From assembly GCA_044869895.1 (NCBI GenBank), contig JBIOXZ010000026.1, positions 1 through 17,182 of the forward strand: a stretch of 17,182 bases of DNA. Direction: 5' to 3'. The DNA is from AC-69 sp044869895 (GTDB lineage Bacteria > Actinomycetota > UBA4738 > HRBIN12). The position numbers and the translations under genes are program-made. The notes below the pieces were generated by a model. That model did no database searches, was not told the origin of the DNA, and worked only from the letters and a program-made list of their open reading frames with translations. This document shows, in pieces, positions 6,493-14,556 of this stretch (position 1 is its first letter; each line of letters starts with the position of its first letter).

Positions 6493-8491
6493 CCGATTCC
6501 TCCCGTTCCTTCAGCACCCGGCCCAGCGCTTCCTTCACCCGCTCGTGCACGATCTCGGGCGAGGCATTCGCGTCGATCACCATGACCCGCTCGGGGTGCT
6601 CCTCCGCGATCTTCAGGTAGGCGTTGGACACCTTGGCATGGAAGTCTCCCGATTCCATCTCGATGCGGTCGGGTTCCTCGAGCGAGCGGAGGAGCCCCGT
6701 CTCCGGCTCCAGGTGGAGAAGGAGCACGAGGTCCGGGAACAGGCCCTGGGTCGCCCACACGTTCAGGGTCAACACGTCCTGCTCACCCAGGCCTCGACCC
6801 CACCCCTGATAGGCGACGGAAGAGTCGATGTACCGGTCACAGATCACCACCTTGCCCTCGGCCAGGGCCGGTCGGATGACCGAGGCGACGTGTTGCGCCC
6901 GTGCGGCAGCGAACAACAGCGCCTCGGTCCTGGGCTCGATGTGTCCCGTGTCGTGGTCGAGCAGGAGGCCGCGGAGGCGCTCCCCGACCTCGGTTCCGCC
7001 GGGTTCCCGCGTGACCAGGACTTGATGACCTTGCGACTCCAGCCATTCCTCAGCCAGGCGGATCTGCGTCCCCTTGCCGGCGCCCTCGACCCCCTCGAAC
7101 ACCACGAAGATGCCCCTACTCGGTGGCCGCTTCAGCTTCGGCACCAGCGCGAGGGGCTTCGGACGGCTGACCCGGAAGCGCTTCAGCCCTCGACGGGTGA
7201 CGTCGGCCGCGATGATCACGCCGGCACCCGCCAGCCACAGAGCGATCCTGGTGCCGCCCAGGTCGATCCGCTGGGTCCCGACGAAGATCTCGTGGTCGGG
7301 CCCGACCAGGCCGGCCAGCGCCGGGAACGCCGCCAGCGAGAGGAACAGGCCGAACCGAGACAGGACCGTGAGCGAGCCGAACGTCCGCCCTCGATACTCG
7401 TCGGCGATGTTCTCCTGCAACAGCACGTACCCGGAAACCCACGCCGCCCCACAGAAGCATCCGAGGACCACGGTGAAGATCGCCGCGAGCGTGATGTTCG
7501 GCATGGCCGCGAGCACCCACAGCGCGACGGCGGCCGCGATCAACGACCACACGAACAGGCGATCCCGCTCGGCGAACTCGACGAGTTTGTTCACCGTGGC
7601 CATGCCGATGGCCATCCCGATGCCGAACGAGGTGACGAGCACCCCCCATCCGGTGGCCTCGGCCATGAGCGTCTCCTGGGCGAAGATCGGTCCGATCGCC
7701 AGCACGGCGCCCACCGCGCTGAACGCCGCGACGATCCCCACGGTCATCGACGAGGCGAGCGGGCTTGCCCGGAGGAAACGGGCCCCCGCGACGATGTCCG
7801 TCCAGACCTTGGCCATGACGAATCTCCCCCCGGACCGGGCGGGCGGCGCAGGGATGGAGATCCCGCTGATCATCAGGGCGGAGAACCCGAACGTGGCGGC
7901 ATCGAGCCACAGCGCGAGGTACGTGGGACGGACGTTGAAGTAGGGGATCAGCCCGGAGGTCCCGGCCAGGAAGGCGAAGATGGCGCCTCCCAGTGGGAGC
8001 GTCCCGTAGGTCGAGACCAACCCGAGCGAGTTGGCGTTGGCCAGCTGGCGCCGTGGCACCAGGTTGGGGAGGCTCGCGTCCCGGGCCGGCGTCCACAAGA
8101 GCGACAGGCACTCGATCACGAAGGACACGGCGAAGATCGCCCACAGCTTGCCCAGGAACGGCATCGATGCGTAGAGCGCCCCCCGGGAAAGGTCCGCCGT
8201 GATCATGATCCGCTTGCGGTCCACCCGGTCCACCAGGGCCCCGGCCACCGGCCCGAACAGGATGGACGGCAGCATCCTGGCCACCATCACGCCGGCAACG
8301 GCGTACGCGCCGCGATTCCCGCCCAGCCTGGCCACGAGCGAGGCCACGGCCACGAACCCCACCCAGTCTCCGAGGGAGGAGACCGTTTGCGCCGCAAGCA
8401 GGCGGGGGAACGGCGGCCGAGTCAGGAGATCCTTGAAGCTCGCCGATCGGGTACCGCGAAGCTGCGCTACCTCCTCGGCGAGGCTCGACAC
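6476..8491 (-). CDS. tmk: Bifunctional MFS transporter / thymidylate kinase fusion
   Basis: A 671-residue fusion. Residues 1 to about 440 form a major facilitator transporter with about 12 membrane segments and the MFS motif A in its first loop (GPVAGALVDRVDRKR, near 80-94). Residues 460-671 are a complete thymidylate kinase (dTMP + ATP to dTDP): P-loop GVEGAGKG at 467-474, REPGG at 495-499, DRY at 552-554 and a DRIE-x-E lid near the end. The join is in frame without a start or stop between domains, so it is a real fusion rather than an error. Such fusions are annotated in several Actinomycetota, including Streptomyces. GTG 8491 is chosen because it overlaps the topA stop (TAGTG) and has GGAGG four bases upstream; the open frame further upstream is only antisense-like reading of topA. 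What the transporter carries is unknown. Confidence 0.93.
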   Translation of the reverse strand: MSSLAEEVAQLRGTRSASFKDLLTRPPFPRLLAAQTVSSLGDWVGFVAVASLVARLGGNRGAYAVAGVMVARMLPSILFGPVAGALVDRVDRKRIMITADLSRGALYASMPFLGKLWAIFAVSFVIECLSLLWTPARDASLPNLVPRRQLANANSLGLVSTYGTLPLGGAIFAFLAGTSGLIPYFNVRPTYLALWLDAATFGFSALMISGISIPAPPARSGGRFVMAKVWTDIVAGARFLRASPLASSMTVGIVAAFSAVGAVLAIGPIFAQETLMAEATGWGVLVTSFGIGMAIGMATVNKLVEFAERDRLFVWSLIAAAVALWVLAAMPNITLAAIFTVVLGCFCGAAWVSGYVLLQENIADEYRGRTFGSLTVLSRFGLFLSLAAFPALAGLVGPDHEIFVGTQRIDLGGTRIALWLAGAGVIIAADVTRRGLKRFRVSRPKPLALVPKLKRPPSRGIFVVFEGVEGAGKGTQIRLAEEWLESQGHQVLVTREPGGTEVGERLRGLLLDHDTGHIEPRTEALLFAAARAQHVASVIRPALAEGKVVICDRYIDSSVAYQGWGRGLGEQDVLTLNVWATQGLFPDLVLLLHLEPETGLLRSLEEPDRIEMESGDFHAKVSNAYLKIAEEHPERVMVIDANASPEIVHERVKEALGRVLKEREESDGDRD

Positions 8492-10785
8492 TACCCCTCC
8501 GCAGCTGACTCGGCCACGGCTCCAACGATAGTGCCGCAGCCCGTGCACTTCGTGGTGCCGTCCTTCTGCTGCACCATGAGCGAGCCGCAGCTCGGACAGG
8601 GGTCGGGGACCGGCCGCTGGCCCACCGTGAAGTCGCACTCGGGGTAGCGGTTGCAGCCGTAGAACAGGCTCCCGCGCTTGCCTCGGCGGGCCCGCTTCAC
8701 CACCAGGTCCCCCTGCCCGCACTTGGGGCACTGCACGCCGGTCTTCTGCTCCTCGCGCTTGATGTACCTGCACTCGGGGTAGCCGGTGCATCCGATGAAC
8801 GGCCCGAACCGCCCCCACTTCTTGGCCAGCGGCTTCCCGCATTGCGGGCACGTCTCCTCCAGGACCTCGGGCTCCTTCCGCTCCTGCCCGTCGAGGTTCC
8901 GGATGTAGCTGCAGTCCGGCCAGTTGCTACAACCGATGAACTTGCCGTACCGGCCCAGCTTGATCACGAGCTGTCCCGGAGTCCTGCCCTCCTGTGGGCA
9001 CAGCGGACAGGTCTCGTCGAGCACCTCCTCGAACCGCTGGATCTCGCCCTCGTTCTTCTCCAGCAACCGCTCGAACGGGCCGTAGAACTCGTCGAGGACC
9101 TGGACCCATCGCAGCCCGCCCTCGGCGATCTCGTCGAGGTCCTCCTCCATCTTGGCCGTGAAGTTCACGTCGACGACGTCGGGGAAGAACTCCTTCAGCA
9201 GGTCTGTCACGACCTCGCCGACGTCCTCGGGGAAGAACCGGCGCTCCTCCAGCCGCACGTACCCCCGGTCCTGGAGCGTGGAGATGATCGATGCGTAGGT
9301 CGAAGGCCGGCCGATCCCCAATTCCTCGAGGGCCTTCACCAGGGAGGCCTCCGTGAACCGGGGCGGCGGCTGCGTGAAGTGCTGCTCGGGCAGGACCTCG
9401 AGGAGTCGCAGGACCTGCTCGGCGGTCAGGCGCGGGAGCGCTGACTCGGCGTCCTCGTCGGTCGCGTCGTCTCGCCCCTCGAAGTACACGCGGCGGAACC
9501 CGTCGAACGTCAGCGTTTGGCCGGTTGCACGGAGCAGGTACCGGTCGTCGCCCGCCGCGGCCTCGATATCCACCGAGACCTGGTCGAACCGGGCCTCCGC
9601 CATCTGGGAGGCCACGGCACGTTGCCAGATCAACCGGTACAGCGCCATCTGGCCCTTGTCCAACGCGCCGGCCACGCGGTCCGGCGTTCGCATGGCCGAG
9701 GTTGGCCGGATGGCCTCGTGGGCTTCCTGGGCTCCACGCTGCTTGCTCTTGTACCGTCGCGGCTGCTTCAACGTGTACGCGACGCCGAACTCCGTCCTCA
9801 CCACCTCGGAGATCTCTCGGAGCGCGGACTCGGCGATGGTGGTGGAGTCGGTTCGCATGTAGGTGATGAGCCCGACCCGGCCCTCGCCGGGGAGGTCGAT
9901 CCCCTCGTAGAGCTGCTGGGCCAGGCGCATGGTCCGCCTGGCACCGAACCCGAGCTTGCGGGCGGCCTCCTGTTGGAGCGTCGAGGTGGTGAACGGCGGG
10001 GCGGGGTTGCGCTTGACCTCCTTCTCCCGGACCTCCCGCACCCGGTACGCCGCCTCCCGCAGGCGGTCGGCGTGGAGGGCGGCATCCGGTTCCGCGGACA
10101 GGGTGATGCCCTTCTTGTCCGGCGAGGTCGCCAGCTTTCCCTGGGGGATCTCGATCAGGCGGGCGGCGAAGGGGGCCTCGTCGCCCTCCGGGGTGAGGCG
10201 GACGTCCACGCTCCAGTACTCGACGGGGACGAAGGCCGCGATCTCCCGGTCCCGGTCCACGATGAGCCTGAGGGCCACCGACTGCACCCGCCCGGCCGAG
10301 AGGCCGGGCCGCACCTTCTTCCACAGGACCGGCGAGAGGCGGTATCCGACCAGCCGGTCCAGGATCCGCCGGGCCTGCTGGGCCTCCACGAGGCGAAGGT
10401 CGATTGCCCGCGGGCTCTGGAACGCCTCGAGGATCGCGTCCCGGGTGATCTCGGTGAACGTGACCCGCTTGGCCGCAGCGGGGTCGATCTTCAGGACCTC
10501 GGCCACGTGATAGGCGATGGCCTCGCCCTCCCGGTCGAAGTCGGTGGCCAGCACCAACTCGTCGGCCTTCTTGAGGGCGGCCCGAAGCGCCCTGACGTGC
10601 TTCTCCGAGTCCTCGGGGACCACGTACTCCGGCTCGAATTCACGCTCGGTATCCACGCCGAGCTTGCTCTTCGGGAGGTCGCGGATGTGCCCGAAGGAGG
10701 CCCGGACGGTGTAGTCCGGTCCGAGGTAGCGCTCCAGGGTCTTGGCTTTGGTCGGCGACTCCACGACCACCAGCGTCTTCGTCAT
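8491..10785 (-). CDS. topA: DNA topoisomerase I
   Basis: A 764-residue type IA topoisomerase that relaxes negative supercoils. The Toprim domain starts at residue 4 with catalytic E9 (VVVESPTKAKT) and the DFDRE acidic triad D82, D84, E86. The active-site tyrosine is Y309 in GLITYMRTDS. The C-terminus carries three four-cysteine zinc ribbons of the topoisomerase type (about 593-625, 646-672, 686-717) and a shorter fourth CxxC pair (730-751). Length is within the bacterial range. ATG 10785 directly precedes the Toprim strand. No Shine-Dalgarno is seen; instead an eight-codon open frame ends across this start. The stop overlaps the GTG of the MFS-tmk gene, making topA the first gene of a topA-tmk-holB operon. 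It is divergent from the DedA gene. Confidence 0.95.
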   Translation of the reverse strand: MTKTLVVVESPTKAKTLERYLGPDYTVRASFGHIRDLPKSKLGVDTEREFEPEYVVPEDSEKHVRALRAALKKADELVLATDFDREGEAIAYHVAEVLKIDPAAAKRVTFTEITRDAILEAFQSPRAIDLRLVEAQQARRILDRLVGYRLSPVLWKKVRPGLSAGRVQSVALRLIVDRDREIAAFVPVEYWSVDVRLTPEGDEAPFAARLIEIPQGKLATSPDKKGITLSAEPDAALHADRLREAAYRVREVREKEVKRNPAPPFTTSTLQQEAARKLGFGARRTMRLAQQLYEGIDLPGEGRVGLITYMRTDSTTIAESALREISEVVRTEFGVAYTLKQPRRYKSKQRGAQEAHEAIRPTSAMRTPDRVAGALDKGQMALYRLIWQRAVASQMAEARFDQVSVDIEAAAGDDRYLLRATGQTLTFDGFRRVYFEGRDDATDEDAESALPRLTAEQVLRLLEVLPEQHFTQPPPRFTEASLVKALEELGIGRPSTYASIISTLQDRGYVRLEERRFFPEDVGEVVTDLLKEFFPDVVDVNFTAKMEEDLDEIAEGGLRWVQVLDEFYGPFERLLEKNEGEIQRFEEVLDETCPLCPQEGRTPGQLVIKLGRYGKFIGCSNWPDCSYIRNLDGQERKEPEVLEETCPQCGKPLAKKWGRFGPFIGCTGYPECRYIKREEQKTGVQCPKCGQGDLVVKRARRGKRGSLFYGCNRYPECDFTVGQRPVPDPCPSCGSLMVQQKDGTTKCTGCGTIVGAVAESAAEG

Positions 10786-10808
10786 AGCAGGAACCATCTC
10801 TTCGTCAT
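10782..10808 (-). other. Possible leader peptide MTKRWFLL overlapping topA start
   Basis: An ATG at 10808 opens an eight-codon frame, MTKRWFLL, whose TGA overlaps the topA ATG as ATGA. The first ten bases (ATGACGAAGA) are the same as the first ten of topA, so this may be a short duplication of the start rather than a working leader. No Shine-Dalgarno precedes either start; the bases before the upstream ATG are pyrimidine-rich (CCTCCTCCCC). Function as a translational coupling leader is speculative. Confidence 0.25.
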
Positions 10809-10944
10809 GAGGGGAGGAGGCACGGCCAACGGGAGAGCCGCCTCCGGGCGCAGGGTACCAGCCTCCAGGCTCCGGCCGGGGATGTTCTGGTTCGGCGACC
10901 TCGGCGGGAGGTGGTTCCCTCTCCGGGTCCTTGGAACGCGGTGA

Positions 10945-10974
10945 TACCCTCGCTGCATTCCCGAGCCCTCGGAG
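10945..10974 (+). promoter_or_regulatory. Candidate -10 element and ribosome site of the DedA gene
   Basis: TACCCT at 10945-10950 fits the TANNNT -10 pattern, which would start transcription near 10957 and give a leader of about 25 bases. GGAG at 10971-10974 lies seven bases before the GTG at 10982. No convincing -35 element is visible. Together they favour the GTG over a TTG 51 bases upstream in the same frame. Confidence 0.35.
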
Positions 10975-10981
10975 TCGGATC

Positions 10982-11668
10982 GTGCTCGCCCTGTTCGGCG
11001 AACTCGTCACGGAAGGGATCGCGACGTACGGCTACGTCGCGATCTTCTTGCTCATGGTGCTCGAATCCGCCTGCGTGCCCATCCCCAGCGAGGTCACGAT
11101 GTTGTTCGGAGGGGCCCTGGTCAGCGCGCCCTTCCTGGCCCCCGAGCAGCAGCTGGACCTGGTGGCCGTGGCCCTGGTCGGGGCCGTGGCCAACCTGGTC
11201 GGGTCCTGGCTGGCGTATTGGGCGGGCTACGCGGGAGGTCGGCCCCTGGTGGACCGGTGGGGCCGATACCTCTTATTGAGGCCCCACGAGATCGACCGGG
11301 CCCACGCTTGGTTCGACCGCTACGGGCACGAGGCGGTGTTCTTCGGCCGGCTCCTTCCGGTGGTCCGAACGTTCATCAGCCTCCCGGCCGGGGTTGCCCG
11401 GATGAACGTCTGGAAGTTCAGCCTGTACACCCTGCTCGGGTGCCTGCCCTGGACCTTCGGGCTGGCCTTCCTCGGCTACGAGCTGGGAGCACGGTGGGAC
11501 GAGGTCGAGCGGTTCCTGCGGCCCGTTTCCTGGCTCGTCGCCGTGCTCGTGGTGGCCGGCGTGGGGTGGTGGGTATGGCGCCGGGTCCGCTACCTGCGAA
11601 CGCACCCCCTGCCGCCAGAGGAGGAGTCCGAAGGACGAGCGAAGGAGCAGCAGCCGGCCTCTCGATGA
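10982..11668 (+). CDS. DedA family membrane protein
   Basis: A 228-residue inner-membrane protein of the DedA/SNARE-associated family. Known members take part in undecaprenyl-phosphate or phospholipid flipping and in membrane homeostasis. Visible signatures are the first helix with E29 and PIPSE at 33-37, the glycine-rich middle, and FFGRLLPVVRT at 120-130 followed by LPAG and a methionine-containing turn, which is the re-entrant loop region with the conserved arginines. A final hydrophobic helix lies at about 177-200, followed by a charged tail. GTG 10982 fits the usual DedA N-terminus, with GGAG seven bases upstream. The gene converges on the HD hydrolase gene with only four bases between stop codons. 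It lies divergent to topA, with nothing tying it functionally to either neighbour. Confidence 0.88.
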   Translation: MLALFGELVTEGIATYGYVAIFLLMVLESACVPIPSEVTMLFGGALVSAPFLAPEQQLDLVAVALVGAVANLVGSWLAYWAGYAGGRPLVDRWGRYLLLRPHEIDRAHAWFDRYGHEAVFFGRLLPVVRTFISLPAGVARMNVWKFSLYTLLGCLPWTFGLAFLGYELGARWDEVERFLRPVSWLVAVLVVAGVGWWVWRRVRYLRTHPLPPEEESEGRAKEQQPASR

Positions 11669-11672
11669 TCCG

Positions 11673-12224
11673 TCAGGGCGCCAGACCGATCTCGGGCGCC
11701 ACTGCCTGGAGTCCCTCGATCCCCACCGCCAGGAACTCCTCGAGGGGGAGGCCGATCGAGTCCTCGACCGAGGTGACCTCCTCGCGGTTCACGCCGGGGG
11801 CGAAGGCCTTCTCCTTCAGCTTCTTCTTGACCGAGGACACCTTCATCCCCACGGCTTTCTCCGGCCGTACCAGGGCCGCGGCCACGAGCAGCCCGGCCAC
11901 CGCGTCCGCATGGACCACGGCCTTCGACATGCGGTCGGTTCGGAACTGCTCATGGGCATGGGCCAGGACGCCGTTCACCACCCGCTCGTCCACCCCGGCC
12001 TCCCGGAGCCACTCGGCCGCGAGGTAGGCATGCCGATTTGGGTCGTCGTGGGTCTGGTCCTGGTCCAGGTCGTGGAACAGCCCGGTCAGGGCCCACAGGT
12101 CCCCGTCCTCCCCGAACCGACGAGCCAGGGCGCGCATCACGCCCTCGACCGAGATCAGGTGACGGACGGTGGTCTCCTTCTCGGCCCTCGTCCTGGACAG
12201 CTCGATGGCAGCGGCTCGGTCCAT
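11673..12224 (-). CDS. HD-superfamily predicted hydrolase (COG2316-like)
   Basis: A 183-residue HD-fold protein. Metal-binding candidates are H22, the HD pair H51/D52, H65, H89 or H91, and D107. The phrase VMRALARRFGEDGDLWALTGLFHDLD and the C-terminal VKKKLKEKAFAPGVNREEV region match the small group of predicted HD hydrolases known as COG2316. The substrate is not established; HD domains usually hydrolyse phosphate esters of nucleotides. The ATG overlaps the stop of the KimA-like transporter (TGATG), with GAGG seven bases upstream, so it is co-translated as the last gene of the potassium operon. A role in the nucleotide signalling that controls transport is possible but unproven. Confidence 0.82.
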   Translation of the reverse strand: MDRAAAIELSRTRAEKETTVRHLISVEGVMRALARRFGEDGDLWALTGLFHDLDQDQTHDDPNRHAYLAAEWLREAGVDERVVNGVLAHAHEQFRTDRMSKAVVHADAVAGLLVAAALVRPEKAVGMKVSSVKKKLKEKAFAPGVNREEVTSVEDSIGLPLEEFLAVGIEGLQAVAPEIGLAP

Positions 12225-14545
12225 CACGCTTCCTCGAGGGCGAACGGCACGCTCGACAGGATCACCCGGGGCTCGTACAGGAGCAGGCGCTTGACGAACA
12301 GCGCAGCCTGATTGTGCAGGGGCCAGTGGCGCCACTTACGGACGACGAACTCGGGGAGGACTACGATCACCAGGGTGTCCGGGTGCGCGGTGAACCGGCG
12401 GACCTCCTCCAGGATGGGGCCGGTCAGGTCCCGGAACGGCGCCTCCACGATGTCGAGCGGGAATTGGCAGCCTCGCTCTCCCCATTCCTCCTGCATCCGG
12501 TGGGCGGCCTCCGGATCGAGGTCGAAGTACACGGCCCTGGTCTCCGACGCTTCGAGCGAGTCCGCGTAGTTCAGGGCCCGGATGGTCCCGTCGTGCACGC
12601 CGGAGACGAACACGAGCGCCACGGTCCGGGTGGGGATGAGCGGCCGGCCGTCGACGCCGACCGGCTGCTCTTCCTTCACGACCACCGGCACGTCAGTGAC
12701 CACGATGTTGTGTTCGCGGAGGAGGCCGGCCTTCAAGCGCACCAGGGCCCTTCGGCGGATGAGGTAGCCGGGCAGCCCCTCCCGAACGACCTCGGGGATG
12801 AACACGTTCACGAAGTCGCTGGGGACTCGGTCGATCCTCCGCACGTACGTTCGCACGGCCTCGAGCAGGTCTCCGCCACGCAAGGGGAGCGGCTCGAGGT
12901 CGGGGGCACCCATGGAGAACTCGCGCCACCGGTCGCGGAACTCGGCGGGGATGCCGTCGTTCGAGGGGTACACGACGCGCCACTCGGTCGGGCGGATCGA
13001 GCGGATGGCCCCGAGCGCCTCCGCGGTGGCGACGTCCAGGTCCCGAACCAGCAGGACGATGTGGTTCACGCCCACCTCGCCGGCCCGGACCCTGCCTCGC
13101 CGGAGCTCCTGCAGCACCGCCTCGTAGTGCCGGTGGATCGACAGGAACATCGTCACGATGAACGGCATTGCCGCGATCACGATCCAGGCCCCGTGGACGA
13201 ACTTGGTCGCGGTGACGATCACGAGCACTAACCCGGTGGCGGCAGCACCGATCCCGTTGATCGCGATCGAGCGCTTCCAGCCCTTCGCTGCCTCTGGCCC
13301 CTTGTGCTTCTCCTTCAGCCAGCGCCGGACCATGCCCGACTGGGACAGCGTGAACGACGTGAACACGCCCACCACGTACAGCTGGATGAGGCGCGTCAGG
13401 TTCGCGTCGAACACGTAGATCAGGATGCTGGCCAAGACGGCGAGGACGATGACCCCGTTCGAGAACACGAGCCGGTCCCCCCTGTTGATGAACTGCCTGG
13501 GCATGAACCGGTCACGGGCAAGGATGGACGACAGACGGGGGAAGTCCTGGTACGACGTGTTGGCGGCAAGGATCAGAATGGCGGCCGTGAAGAACTGGAT
13601 GACGTAGAACCCGAAGCCGCCCTGGAACACGGCGTGCGCGATCTGCGCGACAACCGACCGTTCCTCACTTACGGTGACGTGGGCCCGCGTGGCAAGAAAG
13701 GAGATGCCCAGGAACATCGTGACGGTCATGACCCCCATGATGGCCAGGGTGTTCGCGGCGTTCCTGGCCTGCGGCCGACGGAACGCCGGGACTCCGTCGG
13801 CGATGGCCTCGACCCCCGTCAGCGCGGTCGATCCCGACGCGAACGCCCGGAGGACCACGAACAGGCCTACAGGCCCGGCCGTCTGGGCCAGGCCGGGGAT
13901 GGGGGTGACGGGCTCGGCTTGGGGGCATCCAGAGAGCAAGCACTGGGCGAACCCGAACGCGAGCATCGCGAAGATCGACAGGACGAACGAGTACGTGGGG
14001 ACGGCGAAGATGGTTCCGGACTCTCGCACGCCGCGGAGGTTCGCCAGGGTGACGAGCACGACGAACCCGAGCGAGAGAGCCACCTTGTGCTCGACGAGGC
14101 CCGGGGCCGCCGACGTGATGGCAACGACGCCCGCGACCACGGAGACCGACACCGTGAGGACGTAGTCGGTGAGCAGTGCGGCGGCGGCGATGAGCCCCGG
14201 CAGGGTCCCAAGGTTCTCCTTGCTCACGAGGTAGGAACCCCCGCCCCCCGGATAGGCCCGGACGGTCTGCCGATACGAGGTGATTACCGTCAGGAGCACG
14301 AGGGCGATGACCACGGTGATCGGCATAACGAGGTGGGCCGCCGTGGCGCTGGCCGCGAGCAGGACCGCCAGGGCCTCCTCCGTGGCGTAGGCGTTCGACG
14401 ACAGGGGATCCGAGGAGAACACAGGGAGCGCCAGGAACTTGGGGAGGAGCGTGTGCTCGAGCCGATTGCTGGGCATGGCCCTGCCAACCAGGAGGCGCTT
14501 CAGCAAGCCTCCCGACGTCGGCCGCTGTCGGGTCTCCGTAGCCAT
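12224..14545 (-). CDS. KimA-like potassium transporter with duplicated cytosolic domain
   Basis: A 773-residue member of the APC superfamily closest in motif to KimA (YdaO), a proton-coupled high-affinity potassium importer; database annotation is often just APC permease. Residues 38-470 hold about 12 membrane segments. D46 and Y53 in SSDPLSSNAY, D127 and S135 occupy the same relative spacing as the potassium-site residues D36, Y43, D117 and S125 I recall for Bacillus subtilis KimA. After about residue 490 come two similar alpha/beta cytosolic units: 494-623 and 640-770. Each starts with a VALV/IVLLV strand and ends in a PE-VV...AL-K-LL...VP segment. KimA normally has one, at about 600 residues in total, so this copy is enlarged. 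ATG 14545 is 11 bases after the KdpE-like stop; no clear Shine-Dalgarno is seen. Confidence 0.82.
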   Translation of the reverse strand: MATETRQRPTSGGLLKRLLVGRAMPSNRLEHTLLPKFLALPVFSSDPLSSNAYATEEALAVLLAASATAAHLVMPITVVIALVLLTVITSYRQTVRAYPGGGGSYLVSKENLGTLPGLIAAAALLTDYVLTVSVSVVAGVVAITSAAPGLVEHKVALSLGFVVLVTLANLRGVRESGTIFAVPTYSFVLSIFAMLAFGFAQCLLSGCPQAEPVTPIPGLAQTAGPVGLFVVLRAFASGSTALTGVEAIADGVPAFRRPQARNAANTLAIMGVMTVTMFLGISFLATRAHVTVSEERSVVAQIAHAVFQGGFGFYVIQFFTAAILILAANTSYQDFPRLSSILARDRFMPRQFINRGDRLVFSNGVIVLAVLASILIYVFDANLTRLIQLYVVGVFTSFTLSQSGMVRRWLKEKHKGPEAAKGWKRSIAINGIGAAATGLVLVIVTATKFVHGAWIVIAAMPFIVTMFLSIHRHYEAVLQELRRGRVRAGEVGVNHIVLLVRDLDVATAEALGAIRSIRPTEWRVVYPSNDGIPAEFRDRWREFSMGAPDLEPLPLRGGDLLEAVRTYVRRIDRVPSDFVNVFIPEVVREGLPGYLIRRRALVRLKAGLLREHNIVVTDVPVVVKEEQPVGVDGRPLIPTRTVALVFVSGVHDGTIRALNYADSLEASETRAVYFDLDPEAAHRMQEEWGERGCQFPLDIVEAPFRDLTGPILEEVRRFTAHPDTLVIVVLPEFVVRKWRHWPLHNQAALFVKRLLLYEPRVILSSVPFALEEA

Positions 14546-14556
14546 GACCAGCGATT

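Noticed and set aside
7080..7200. The MFS-tmk fusion as a frameshift or assembly artefact
   Set aside because: The join is in frame with a natural linker, both domains are complete, and the same fusion is known in other Actinomycetota.
6434..8647. A 737-codon open frame on the plus strand opposite the MFS-tmk and topA genes
   Set aside because: Low-complexity, rich in Arg, Gly, Pro, Asp and His, with no recognisable motif. It is the mirror of strongly GC-biased codon use in the real genes on the other strand.
8492..8851. An N-terminal extension of the MFS-tmk protein
   Set aside because: This part is an out-of-frame reading of the topA zinc-ribbon region; GTG 8491 with its ribosome site and stop overlap is the better start.
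10860..10871. AGCC-TCCA-GGCT hairpin as a terminator
   Set aside because: A four-base stem with no following T run, lying between two divergent genes where no terminator is needed.
10786..11010. An N-terminal extension of topA
   Set aside because: The frame stays open upstream but encodes Pro/Arg/Glu-rich sequence with no domain; the Toprim strand begins right after ATG 10785.
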